From JBCCBV01 sp039033855 (lineage in GTDB: Bacteria; Planctomycetota; Phycisphaerae; Phycisphaerales; Phycisphaeraceae), in assembly GCA_039033855.1 (NCBI GenBank), contig JBCCBV010000004.1:62001-126000 (forward strand): a stretch of DNA of 64,000 bases. Reading direction: 5' to 3'. Positions 34,934 to 42,761 of this stretch are shown here, in pieces. The position numbers and the translations under genes are program-made. Each line of letters begins with the position of its first letter. Positions within the stretch are counted from its first letter, which is position 1. The notes beneath the pieces were generated by a model. The model did not search any database. It saw only the letters and a program-made list of their open reading frames with translations, and had not been told where the DNA came from.

Positions 34934-34945
34934 TTGTCTAGTCCA
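34934..34945. promoter_or_regulatory. GntR-regulon operator, proximal site of the PEP-CTERM gene
   Basis: TTGTCTAGTCCA differs from the core at one position in the left half. It lies 142 bp upstream of ATG 35087, with ACTATTG just before it as a possible -10 element. Confidence 0.6.
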
Positions 34946-35086
34946 AAGGATCATGGCCGTGCTCATCATGCTTCGATTTCAGACCGTGCTCATCCCGGCG
35001 CAGGCCTGACTCCGCCGCGGCCCACCGCTGCAGGGTTCGCTCAGATTCCGCCCATCCCTTTCCCCGGCTCACAGGAGAACCGACCC

Positions 35087-35965
35087 ATGTCTCGAATCGC
35101 CTTGCCCGCTCTAGCCGCCGTCTGTTTCGCGACCGCTTCCGCCTCGGCCGTCAGCATCCCCGTGGGGGACTTCAGCTTCGAAGACGCCCCCGCCAACGGC
35201 TTCGACTACAACCCCAATGACCCGACGCCCGGTCAGTCCGCGTGGGACTACGCCGGCGGCGCCAACAGCTCCGGCATCGTGGGCCAGCAGTTCGCTTTCG
35301 CCGAAGACACCGTCTCCACCGATGGCTCGCAGCTCGGCTTCATCCAAGGCGGGTCGAGCATCGCGCAGAACATCATCGACCCGGCCTTGGTAGCCCTGAA
35401 CGGCCAGACGCTTTACCTGTCGTTCGACGCCGCGGGCCGGATCACCAACCCTTCCGACGGAGAGATCACCGTCTCGATCTCCGATACCGGTGGCGGGAAC
35501 TTCCAGAACGTCGGCACCTTTGTGATCCCCATCAGCGAGGTCTCCGACAACCCCGCCCTCAACGGGCTGCGCATCCTCAGCCGTTACGAAGCGTCGTTCA
35601 CGCTGCCCGCGTTCGGCGACCAATTCCGGATCCAGTTCACGCAGTCCGTCCCCGGCGGGGGCGACGTCGCCACGTTGCTGGACCGCGTGGTGCTCGCCGA
35701 CGAGCCGTTCTTCTTCCCCGGCGACGCCAACTTCGACGGCGTGGTCAACCTGCTGGACTTCGACGTCCTGGCCGGCAACTTCGGGACCAACACAACCGGC
35801 GGCATCGCCGACGGCGACTTCAACGGCGACGGCGTCGTAGACCTTCTGGACTTCGACATCCTGGCCGGCAACTTCGGCAACTCGCAAGCCGCCGCCGTGC
35901 CCGAACCCACCAGCTTGCTCGCCCTCGGGGTGGGGGCCCTCCTGCTGCGACGCCGACGAGCCTGA
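35087..35965 (+). CDS. PEP-CTERM surface protein with two dockerin-like repeats (paralog A1)
   Basis: A 292-residue exported protein. A signal peptide (ALPALAAVCFATASASA) is followed by a beta-rich module beginning VSIPVGDFSFEDAPANGFDYNPNDP (about 24-195). Two dockerin-like Ca-binding repeats follow (GDANFDGVVNLLDFD and GDFNGDGVVDLLDFD, about 205-268). The tail is VPEPTSLLALGVGALLLRRRRA, a PEP-CTERM signal for exosortase processing. ATG 35087 has AGGAG upstream. The module is duplicated at 38503-39198 with about 70 percent identity by eye. The function is not recognised; it is perhaps a glycan-binding or adhesive surface protein. Two operators upstream place it in the GntR regulon. Confidence 0.85.
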   Translation: MSRIALPALAAVCFATASASAVSIPVGDFSFEDAPANGFDYNPNDPTPGQSAWDYAGGANSSGIVGQQFAFAEDTVSTDGSQLGFIQGGSSIAQNIIDPALVALNGQTLYLSFDAAGRITNPSDGEITVSISDTGGGNFQNVGTFVIPISEVSDNPALNGLRILSRYEASFTLPAFGDQFRIQFTQSVPGGGDVATLLDRVVLADEPFFFPGDANFDGVVNLLDFDVLAGNFGTNTTGGIADGDFNGDGVVDLLDFDILAGNFGNSQAAAVPEPTSLLALGVGALLLRRRRA

Positions 35966-36067
35966 CGCGTCCCCGCAGAACACCGCGCCCGGCGCCCTGC
36001 AACCGGGGCCTCGGGCTTTACCCCACGACCCGTAACCAGACGTTCTCGTCCCCGTCGGAACCACGCC

Positions 36068-36841
36068 ATGCGCCGAAAGCGAGCCTTCACCCTCATCGAA
36101 CTGCTGGTGGTCATCGCCATCATCGCGCTGCTGATTGGCATCCTGCTGCCGGCGTTGTCCGCGGCCCGCCGAGCGGCCCGCAACGCGGTGTGCTCGTCGA
36201 ACGTGCGTCAGATCTATGTCGGCATGGCCGCATATGCCGTGGACAACCAAGACCTGTACCCCGCGGCGAACTGGCCGGGCAACTGGCCGATGGGCGCCTG
36301 GGCGGTCAACGATGTCGCCGCCAGCCCCAGCCCGTCGGTGCCCGACCCGTGGGTGGCCTCCGGCCCGGCGCTCTTGTTCGACCGCGACTACATCTCTGAC
36401 CCCGAGTTCTATTACTGCCCACTAGCAGAGAACGCCCTGTTCCTATTCGAGACGCAAGAAGCGGGATGGGACAAAACCCTCTGGGACGAGAACGTCATCG
36501 CTTCGTACCCCACGGGGGGCTACGCCTATTGGGCCTCTTTCCGACGCGGGCCCGACCCAGCCACCTGGAACACGCTTGGGCCCGTCCTGCCGATCGATGA
36601 GCAACTGCTCGCCTGGGGACCCGAGAACAAGTCCGACCTGCTGGTGCTCGGGGACATCGTGACCTCCGAGTCCGCGGGAACCGTCTGGCAAGCCAGCAAC
36701 CACCGCGAGACGGACCGCAGCGACGGCGGCCACGAAACCGCCAACGACGGCAGCACCGAGTTCGTCAACTACGAACGCATGCAGGAGCGTACGACCATCG
36801 GTGGCCTGACCTTCTACTTCGAGGCCGACGATGAGCTTTGA
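36068..36841 (+). CDS. Type IV/II prepilin-like protein with planctomycete-type tail
   Basis: A 257-residue protein with the prepilin start RAFTLIELLVVIAIIALLIGILLPALSAARRAARNA. Cleavage by prepilin peptidase would fall before the methylated Phe (GFTLIE-type site, here AFTLIE). The globular part, with SSNVRQIYVGMAAYAVDNQD, resembles pseudopilins that planctomycetes carry in many copies. Its last 11 nt overlap the start of the following gene (ATG 36831), so they are translationally coupled. The role is unknown, perhaps assembly or secretion of the neighbouring surface proteins. Confidence 0.88.
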   Translation: MRRKRAFTLIELLVVIAIIALLIGILLPALSAARRAARNAVCSSNVRQIYVGMAAYAVDNQDLYPAANWPGNWPMGAWAVNDVAASPSPSVPDPWVASGPALLFDRDYISDPEFYYCPLAENALFLFETQEAGWDKTLWDENVIASYPTGGYAYWASFRRGPDPATWNTLGPVLPIDEQLLAWGPENKSDLLVLGDIVTSESAGTVWQASNHRETDRSDGGHETANDGSTEFVNYERMQERTTIGGLTFYFEADDEL

Positions 36842-38423
36842 CCGCGCCCGAGCCTCGACCCGCCGCGGGGCCCGATACGCCTGGGCGCCGATGGCGTCGG
36901 TTTGCGCGTGCGCATCGATGGGTCTGAGCGCATACGGCCAAACTTTCCAGAACGACGTGGTGACCTTCGCCGGCGACGCGACGCTGCCTCAGCTGACCGT
37001 GGAAAGCCGCTGGTTCGGGTTTCAGGCCGGACGCGACCGCGACGCCACGGGCTTCAAGCTCGACCCGGGCGGAGCGCTGGCATACGACTACTCGGTCCAC
37101 CTGATGAAGGACGGGCCGCTCTACCGCCTGCACCACGGCGGCCGGTTCCGCGACCAGAAACCCGACGGCACGGTGATCGACGGCGACCACATCTTCGGCC
37201 GGTTCATCCACGAAGACACCTTCGCCGTGGACCCCACCGCCTGGAGCGACGCGCTGCCCAACCTGGGCTACGCCAACCAGGAAATCCCTTCGCCCCTGGT
37301 GGTCCAGCCGCAGTTCGACGGCGACGCCGGGCAGTGGTACTCCAAGAACTACCTCGAACCCGAGATCGTCAAAGTCGGCGGTATCTACTACATGTACTCG
37401 CAGGTCGAGATCCGGCCGGGCGAAACCGTCGACACCGGCCAAACCGCGCTGGTCCAGGCCGACCGTATTCAGCTCCACGTCAGCTTCAACGGCAGCGACT
37501 GGTTCCGCCAAAGCACCACCACCAGCGTGATCACCGGCATCGCCAACCCGGCCGTGACCGACTTCGGCCACCAAGAAGTCATCTACGCCCCGTTCGATCC
37601 GAGCGGCCTGAACTGGTGGATGTACGTGCGGTCGTTCGAAGACGGCGTGTTCCAAGGCTATTCGCGGCTGCGGTCCGCCTCGCCGGACGGCTTCAACTGG
37701 GCCGCGCGCGAGCCCACCCTGGGCATGTCCAACATCGGCAACCAGATCGGCTACTTCCACGACGAAGCCGGCGAGGTCATGCTGGTGCGGATCAGCTTCA
37801 CCGAGAACGACCTGGGCCGGCAAGTGCCCACGCTCGAGTTTTCGCGCGACGGGCTGGTTTGGACCCAAGGCGACCAGGGCGCCATCGAGCTGCCCGGCAG
37901 CCAGGACAACAACCTCAACCAGAACACCTACTTCCTCGGGTTCTCCACGATTGACGGCACGGGCCAGCTCGAAGAAGTGGCGCCCGGCCGCTTCAAGCTC
38001 CTTTACGGCGCCTCCACCGCCAACGGGTCCACCGCCGAAAACAACGACATCTTCCATTCGGAGATCGGGCTCGGCGAGATGTTCATCGACCTGGGATTTA
38101 GCCTGCTCCAAGGCGACGCCAACGGCGACGGCGTAGTCGACCTGCTCGACTTCGACATCCTCGCCCAGAACTTCGGCCAAGGCCCCGGCTTCCCCGACGG
38201 CGCCTCCGGGGGAGACTTCAACGGCGACGGCGTTGTCGACCTGCTCGACTTCGACGTCTTGGCCCAGAACTTCGGCGCCAGCACACCCGGCGTTGTCCCG
38301 ACGCCTTCGACTCTGGCCGGGCTGATCGCGCTCGCGGCAGCGGGCGCGGCCAGGCGACGCCGGACGGTCCACCAATATTTATCCGCCACGCCCCCGCAAC
38401 CCTGCGCGGGGCCGCGGTGCTGA
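36831..38423 (+). CDS. Exported beta-propeller-like protein with dockerin-like repeats (paralog B1)
   Basis: A 530-residue protein. After a secretion signal (MASVCACASMGLSAYG) it shows repeated blade-like motifs, for example NYLEPEIVKVGGIYYMYSQVEI, GHQEVIYAPFDPSGLNWWMYVRS and VPTLEFSRDGLVW, as in GH43/GH32-type propellers. Two dockerin-like repeats follow (GDANGDGVVDLLDFD and GDFNGDGVVDLLDFD). The tail has VPTPSTLAGL in place of VPEP and 17 residues after the Arg run, so sorting may be altered. The paralog at 39334 lacks the dockerin. Family not recognised. Its ATG overlaps the prepilin stop and a hairpin terminator follows. Confidence 0.8.
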   Translation: MSFDRARASTRRGARYAWAPMASVCACASMGLSAYGQTFQNDVVTFAGDATLPQLTVESRWFGFQAGRDRDATGFKLDPGGALAYDYSVHLMKDGPLYRLHHGGRFRDQKPDGTVIDGDHIFGRFIHEDTFAVDPTAWSDALPNLGYANQEIPSPLVVQPQFDGDAGQWYSKNYLEPEIVKVGGIYYMYSQVEIRPGETVDTGQTALVQADRIQLHVSFNGSDWFRQSTTTSVITGIANPAVTDFGHQEVIYAPFDPSGLNWWMYVRSFEDGVFQGYSRLRSASPDGFNWAAREPTLGMSNIGNQIGYFHDEAGEVMLVRISFTENDLGRQVPTLEFSRDGLVWTQGDQGAIELPGSQDNNLNQNTYFLGFSTIDGTGQLEEVAPGRFKLLYGASTANGSTAENNDIFHSEIGLGEMFIDLGFSLLQGDANGDGVVDLLDFDILAQNFGQGPGFPDGASGGDFNGDGVVDLLDFDVLAQNFGASTPGVVPTPSTLAGLIALAAAGAARRRRTVHQYLSATPPQPCAGPRC

Positions 38424-38441
38424 GTTTCATCGTCTCCAAAG

Positions 38442-38473
38442 CCCGCGCGACACGGCGCCGGGTTTTGTTCTGT
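38442..38473 (+). terminator. Probable Rho-independent terminator
   Basis: CCCGCGC (38442-38448) pairs with GCG-C-CGGG (38455-38462) across a 6-nt loop, with one bulge, and is followed by TTTTGTTCTGTTT. It lies 19 bp after the propeller gene and ahead of the next paralog. Confidence 0.6.
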
Positions 38474-38488
38474 TTGGGTTTCACTTCT

Positions 38489-38497
38489 TAAGGAGGT
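38489..38497 (+). promoter_or_regulatory. Consensus Shine-Dalgarno of paralog A2
   Basis: TAAGGAGGT is a full match to the anti-SD of 16S rRNA, 5 nt before ATG 38503. Most genes in this window have weak sites or overlapping starts, so strong expression is suggested. Confidence 0.7.
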
Positions 38498-38502
38498 TTG
38501 GA

Positions 38503-39198
38503 ATGCATCGTTTCCATGTTTGTACCGCCGCGTTTGTTTGTGCCGCCGGCGCAGCGGCCACCGCTTCGGCGTTGTCGATCCCGGTAGGGGACTTCAGCTT
38601 CGAAGACGCCCCTGCCAACGGCTTCGACTACAACCCGAACGACCCGGTGCCGGGGAACTCCGCCTGGGACTACGCCGGCGGAGCCGGGATCGTGGGCCAA
38701 CAGTTCGCGTTCTCCGACCAGACCGTCGCGACCGACGGCTCGCAGATGAACTTCCTGCAGGGCGTCGGAAGCGTGGCGCAGAACATCGTCGATGCCGCGC
38801 TCGTGCCCCTGAACGGCCAGACGCTGTACCTGTCGTTCGACGCCGCGGGACGCATCATCAACCCGTCGGATGGTGAGATCACCGTCTCGATCTTCGACAC
38901 CGGCGGCGGCAACCAGCAAGACCTGGGCTCGTTCCTGATCCCCATCGGGGAAGTGTCCACCAACCCGGCCTTGAACGGCCTGCGGGTGATGTCGCGCTAC
39001 GAAGTCGCCTTCACCATGCCGAACTTCGGCGACCAGTTCCGCATCCAGATTTCCCACGGCGTGCCTGGCGGCGGCGACGTCACCACGCTGGTCGATCGGG
39101 TGCAGCTGACCACCGAAACCACCATCCCCGAACCCACCGCGGCGGCGCTCTTGGCGCTCGGCGGGGCCGGGCTGGCCGCACGACGCCGTCGCGCCTAA
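38503..39198 (+). CDS. PEP-CTERM surface protein (paralog A2, no dockerin)
   Basis: A 231-residue exported protein with a signal peptide (CTAAFVCAAGAAATASA) and the same LSIPVGDFSFEDAPANGFDYNPNDP module as paralog A1. Long identical blocks are shared (LNGQTLYLSFDAAGRI, NPSDGEITVS, NPALNGLR). The dockerin-like region of A1 is missing; the module runs directly into IPEPTAAALLALGGAGLAARRRRA. That PEP-CTERM tail is identical in protein and nearly in DNA to the tail of paralog B2 at 40653. Function unknown. Confidence 0.85.
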   Translation: MHRFHVCTAAFVCAAGAAATASALSIPVGDFSFEDAPANGFDYNPNDPVPGNSAWDYAGGAGIVGQQFAFSDQTVATDGSQMNFLQGVGSVAQNIVDAALVPLNGQTLYLSFDAAGRIINPSDGEITVSIFDTGGGNQQDLGSFLIPIGEVSTNPALNGLRVMSRYEVAFTMPNFGDQFRIQISHGVPGGGDVTTLVDRVQLTTETTIPEPTAAALLALGGAGLAARRRRA

Positions 39199-39256
39199 CC
39201 GGCGCAGAGCATGCACACCTAACGCCGGCTCCCGCCAACGCGGGCGCCGGTGATTC
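39127..39256 (+). repeat. Duplicated 130-bp 3' end, copy 1
   Basis: It runs from the PEP motif of the A2 gene through the stop and a 26-bp hairpin. It matches 40582-40711 without gaps, 1455 bp away, with one difference noticed (C39241 against T40696). Confidence 0.9.
39225..39250 (+). terminator. Strong hairpin after paralog A2
   Basis: CCGGC-T-CCCGC-CAAC-GCGGG-C-GCCGG folds into a 10-pair stem with one internal mismatch and a CAAC loop. There is no T-tract after it. It could be a terminator or a stabilising 3' end. Confidence 0.55.
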
Positions 39257-39333
39257 CACTGTTTTCAGGCAGGTGCGCCCTTCCCGGGGCGGGCTGGCTG
39301 ATGCGCCGCCACCCCTTGCCCGGAGCTATCGGC

Positions 39334-40653
39334 ATGAAAATGCGCACGCTATGGATCACCGCGCCGCTCTGCGTCGGCCTGAGCCCGCAAACCGCTTACG
39401 CCCAGTCTTTTGATACGGTCAGCTTCGCGTCTGATCCGAACCCGTTTAGCTTGCAAGTCGAGAGCGAATGGTTCGGATACCAGGCCGGCCGCAACCGCGA
39501 CTTCACCGGCAACAAACCGGGCATCAGTCAAGAGCGGGCGTACGACTACTCGGTGTTCCTGATGAAGGACGGCCCGGCCTACCGCATGTACCACGGCGGC
39601 CGGTACCGCGACGTCAAGCCCGACGGCACGGTGATCGACGGCGACCACGTCTTCGGCCGGTGGATCACCCCCAGCGCTTTCGACGCCGACCCCACCGCCT
39701 GGAACGACCTGCTGCCCAACCTCGGCTACGCCGGGCAAGAACTCCCCTCGCCGCTTTGGCTCCAGCCGCAGTTCAACGGCGACACCGGCAAGTGGTACTC
39801 CAACAACACCCTCGAGCCCGAGGTCATCAAAAAGGACGGCCTGTACTACATGTACACCCAGGTGGAGGTCCAGCCCGGACAGACCCTCGACACCGGCCAG
39901 CCCGCCGTCCGCCAATCCGACCGCATCCAGCTCTACATCAGCGACAACTCCAGCGACTGGCTCCAGGCCAACCCCAACTCGAGCGTGGTGCAGAACATCC
40001 CCAACCCCTCCTCTATCGATCTTGGGCACCAGGAGATGCTCTACGTGCCGTTCGACAACACCAACCGCCCGTGGTGGATGTACGTCCGCTATTCCGAGGA
40101 TGATGTCTTCAAGGGCCACGTGCGGATCCGCACCGACGATCCCAGCAACTTCAACTGGGGTGATCGGGAGCAAGTCGGCGCAAACTTCGATCAGCTCGGC
40201 AACCAGATTGGCTACTTCCGCGACGACAACAATATCCCGATGTTCACCCGCATCACATTCACCGGCAACGGCGCCGGCCGGGAAGTGCCCACGCTCGCGT
40301 TCTCACGCGACGGGATCAATTGGACCTACGGCGACGGCGCGCCAACCCTGCTCGAAGGCAGCCAAGACAACAACCGAAACAAGAACACCTACTTCCTAGG
40401 CTTCTCCACGATCTACGGCACGGGGCAGCTCGAAGAAGTCTCGCCGGGCGTCTTCAAGCTGCTCTACGCGGCCAGCACCGCCAACGGGCCCACCGCGGCC
40501 AACAACGACATCTTCTATTCGGAGATCGGCCTGGGCGAGATGTACCTGCGGCTACCCAGCGCGCTGCCCCCCTCGGGCGTGCCCGAACCCACCGCGGCGG
40601 CGCTCTTGGCGCTCGGCGGGGCCGGGCTGGCCGCACGACGCCGTCGCGCCTAA
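39334..40653 (+). CDS. Exported beta-propeller-like protein with PEP-CTERM tail (paralog B2)
   Basis: A 439-residue protein homologous along its length to B1 (36831), with ESEWFGYQAGRNRDFTGNK, GGRYRDVKPDGTVIDGDHVFGRW, TLEPEVIKKDGLYYMYTQVEV, GHQEMLYVPFDNTNRPWWMYV and NTYFLGFSTIYGTGQLEEVSPGVFKLLYAAS. The conserved Glu in EPE and repeated blades recall GH43-like propellers, but I cannot assign a family or catalytic residues. It lacks the dockerin-like repeats and ends in VPEPTAAALLALGGAGLAARRRRA. ATG 39334 has GGAG eight nt upstream. It forms a tandem pair with A2, mirroring A1/B1. Confidence 0.82.
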   Translation: MKMRTLWITAPLCVGLSPQTAYAQSFDTVSFASDPNPFSLQVESEWFGYQAGRNRDFTGNKPGISQERAYDYSVFLMKDGPAYRMYHGGRYRDVKPDGTVIDGDHVFGRWITPSAFDADPTAWNDLLPNLGYAGQELPSPLWLQPQFNGDTGKWYSNNTLEPEVIKKDGLYYMYTQVEVQPGQTLDTGQPAVRQSDRIQLYISDNSSDWLQANPNSSVVQNIPNPSSIDLGHQEMLYVPFDNTNRPWWMYVRYSEDDVFKGHVRIRTDDPSNFNWGDREQVGANFDQLGNQIGYFRDDNNIPMFTRITFTGNGAGREVPTLAFSRDGINWTYGDGAPTLLEGSQDNNRNKNTYFLGFSTIYGTGQLEEVSPGVFKLLYAASTANGPTAANNDIFYSEIGLGEMYLRLPSALPPSGVPEPTAAALLALGGAGLAARRRRA

Positions 40654-40711
40654 CCGGCGCAGAGCATGCACACCTAACGCCGGCTCCCGCCAACGTGGGC
40701 GCCGGTGATTC
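40582..40711 (+). repeat. Duplicated 130-bp 3' end, copy 2
   Basis: It covers the PEP-CTERM tail, stop codon and downstream hairpin of paralog B2. It aligns to 39127-39256 without indels. The single change gives a G-U pair in the hairpin, so the RNA fold is kept. Confidence 0.9.
40680..40705 (+). terminator. Strong hairpin after paralog B2
   Basis: CCGGC-T-CCCGC-CAAC-GTGGG-C-GCCGG has the same fold as the hairpin at 39225-39250, with a G-U wobble. It separates the surface-protein locus from the antiporter gene. Confidence 0.55.
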
Positions 40712-40725
40712 GCGCCCGCCTGGCC

Positions 40726-40754
40726 TTGACCTGGCCGACACATTCCAATTTTAA
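40726..40754 (+). promoter_or_regulatory. Candidate promoter of the antiporter gene
   Basis: TTGACC (40726-40731) and TTTTAA (40749-40754) are 17 bp apart. A direct repeat TGTCGGG (40761-40767 and 40772-40778) follows and could be an operator. A TATAAA at 40891-40896 is only 9 nt before the GTG start, so it would give a nearly leaderless message. Confidence 0.4.
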
Positions 40755-40904
40755 CGAGAATGTCGGGACACTGTCGGGTGGACGCCAAGCCGCTGGCCGG
40801 CACACCCGCTCCACCGGAGCCCCAGATCAGCCAGCCCCGGCCGAAGTCAACCGGCCCGCCTGTTTCGCGGCAGCCCACGCCGTACCGGCTTATAAAAGCA
40901 CGAC

Positions 40905-42761
40905 GTGGACCCACAACCGCCCCTGCCGGAACGCGAACCCGCGTCAAACACCCCCGCACCGCACGCCCCGGGCGTCGCGCCAAACCGGGGCGGCCCCCTG
41001 CTGGGCAAGCTGCTGTCGCCCAAGCTCTGGCTGTTCGCAGGGCTGCTGTTGTTCTCGGCTTACCTCGGCCAGACCTACGACCCGTCCTGGACGGTCCAGC
41101 GGTCGGTGCTCGACGTCTACACCGACGACCAAGGCCTGTCGGCGTATTCCATTGGTGGAGACGAGGTTTCGGTCGCGCACGCCGTGCCCGTGGAGCAGGC
41201 CGAGCTAACCGCCGACAAACTCAACGCCCTGCAGCAGCAAGGCCAAGCGCCTGCGAGCACCAGCGAGTTTGTATACACGGGCGCAGACCCAGACGGCGTA
41301 GATGAACCCGCCGGTCGTCGTTACTTCGAGCTGACGGCAAGGCAGCACTACGGCTACTGGTCGCTCCTGCCGGCGGGCGTCGCGATCGCGTTGTGCGTGT
41401 TCTTGCGCGAACCGCTGACCGCCCTATTCGCCAGCGTGGTCAGCGGCGGCCTGCTGCTCGGTCAATACGACATCACCGACGAGCTATTGGTGCCCGCGCT
41501 GCAGAAAGACGGCGTGGCCGAGGTGCTGCTCCTGTACTGCGGGCTGCTCGGCGGGTTGCTGGGCATCTGGTCGTACACCGGGTCGGCCCGCGCGTTCGCC
41601 GAGGCGGTGGCACGGCGGTTCGTGCGGGGCCCGCGCTCGGCGAAGCTCGTCGGCTGGGGGCTGGGGGTCACCTTCTTCCAGGGCGCCACCATCAGCTCCG
41701 TGATGGTCGGATCGACGGTCAAGCCCGTGTCCGACCGCGAAAAAGTCAGCCACGAGGAGATGAGCTACATCGTGGATTCGACGGCGTCGCCCATCGCGGC
41801 GCTCATCGCGTTCAACGGCTGGCCGGCCTATGTGCAGGCGCTCATCTTTGTGCCGGGCGTGGCGTTTTTGGCCACCGAGGCCGACCGCATCGGGTTTTAT
41901 TTCGCCTCGACTTTCCTGGGCTTCTACGCGCTGTTCGCCGTGGCGAGCACGTTCTTGCTGAGCATCGAGAAGCTACCGCTGGTCGGCAAGCGCATGCGGG
42001 CCGCCATGGCGCGCTCGCGCACTACCGGCCAGCTCGACGCCCCCGACGCCAACCCCCTGCAGGCCGAGGAGCTCGAAACCAACCGCGTGCCCGAGGGCTT
42101 CCGCCCCAGCCCGATCGGGTTCTTCCTGCCGCTTGGCGTGCTGATGTTTACGGTCATCGCCACCTTCGTCGGCTACGGCTCGCCGAACACCAACTGGGCC
42201 TTCTTCGCGGCGTTTTTGGCCGCAGGGGCGATCGCGCTATGGCGCGGCTTGACGCTGTTCCAGCTGATCGACGCGGTCAGCCTGGGCGTGAAGAGCGTGG
42301 CGATCGCCGGGCTGATTCTCGTGCTCGCCATCACGTTGGGCGACCTTTCACAGGCCACGGGCGCCGACGCGTTTCTGGTGGACCGCCTGGGCGAAACCGT
42401 GCCGTACTGGGGCCTGCCGTTGGCGCTGGTGCTGATGACGATGGGCATTTCTTTCGCCACAGGCACCAGCTGGGGCACGTACGCGGTGGCGTTCCCGTTG
42501 GGCATGCCGTTGGCCTGGACGCTGGCGCAGGCCCAAGGGCTCGAGCACCCCGAGCTGTACATGATGGTCTGCTTTGCGACGATCCTGAACGGCTCGCTGT
42601 TCGGCGACCAGTGCTCGCCCATCTCCGACACCACGGTGCTCAGCTCGATGTCCGTGGGCGCCGACCTGATGGACCACGTGCGCACGCAGATCTTGCCCGC
42701 GTCGGTGGCGATGGGTCTGGCGATTGTGTGTTGGACGGCCGTGGTGTTGTGGTTCGCCTAA
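40905..42761 (+). CDS. NhaC-family Na+/H+ antiporter
   Basis: A 618-residue membrane protein with about 11-12 helices. The GVTFFQGATISSVMVGSTVKPVSDREKVSHEEMSYIVDSTASPIAALIAFNGWPAY block and LFGDQCSPISDTTVLSSMSVGADLMDHVRTQ are NhaC signatures. A 120-residue extracytoplasmic insert between helix 1 (KLWLFAGLLLFSAYL) and the next is long. It exports Na+ in exchange for H+ and fits a marine habitat. The GTG start at 40905 is the only reasonable one before helix 1. Its stop shares CTAA with the convergent desaturase. Confidence 0.9.
   Translation: MDPQPPLPEREPASNTPAPHAPGVAPNRGGPLLGKLLSPKLWLFAGLLLFSAYLGQTYDPSWTVQRSVLDVYTDDQGLSAYSIGGDEVSVAHAVPVEQAELTADKLNALQQQGQAPASTSEFVYTGADPDGVDEPAGRRYFELTARQHYGYWSLLPAGVAIALCVFLREPLTALFASVVSGGLLLGQYDITDELLVPALQKDGVAEVLLLYCGLLGGLLGIWSYTGSARAFAEAVARRFVRGPRSAKLVGWGLGVTFFQGATISSVMVGSTVKPVSDREKVSHEEMSYIVDSTASPIAALIAFNGWPAYVQALIFVPGVAFLATEADRIGFYFASTFLGFYALFAVASTFLLSIEKLPLVGKRMRAAMARSRTTGQLDAPDANPLQAEELETNRVPEGFRPSPIGFFLPLGVLMFTVIATFVGYGSPNTNWAFFAAFLAAGAIALWRGLTLFQLIDAVSLGVKSVAIAGLILVLAITLGDLSQATGADAFLVDRLGETVPYWGLPLALVLMTMGISFATGTSWGTYAVAFPLGMPLAWTLAQAQGLEHPELYMMVCFATILNGSLFGDQCSPISDTTVLSSMSVGADLMDHVRTQILPASVAMGLAIVCWTAVVLWFA

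Larger units (their letters stand above)
34771..35086. other. Regulatory intergenic region before the first PEP-CTERM gene
   Basis: No open frame with recognisable content lies here. The region holds two copies of the GntR-regulon palindrome (34821-34840 and 34934-34945), about 110 bp apart, and ends with the AGGAG ribosome binding site before ATG 35087. The AT content rises around the operators. Confidence 0.6.

Noticed and set aside
35087..38423. Cellulosome components
   Set aside because: The dockerin-like repeats suggest it, but no cohesin domain or scaffoldin is visible, and such repeats are common in planctomycete PEP-CTERM proteins.
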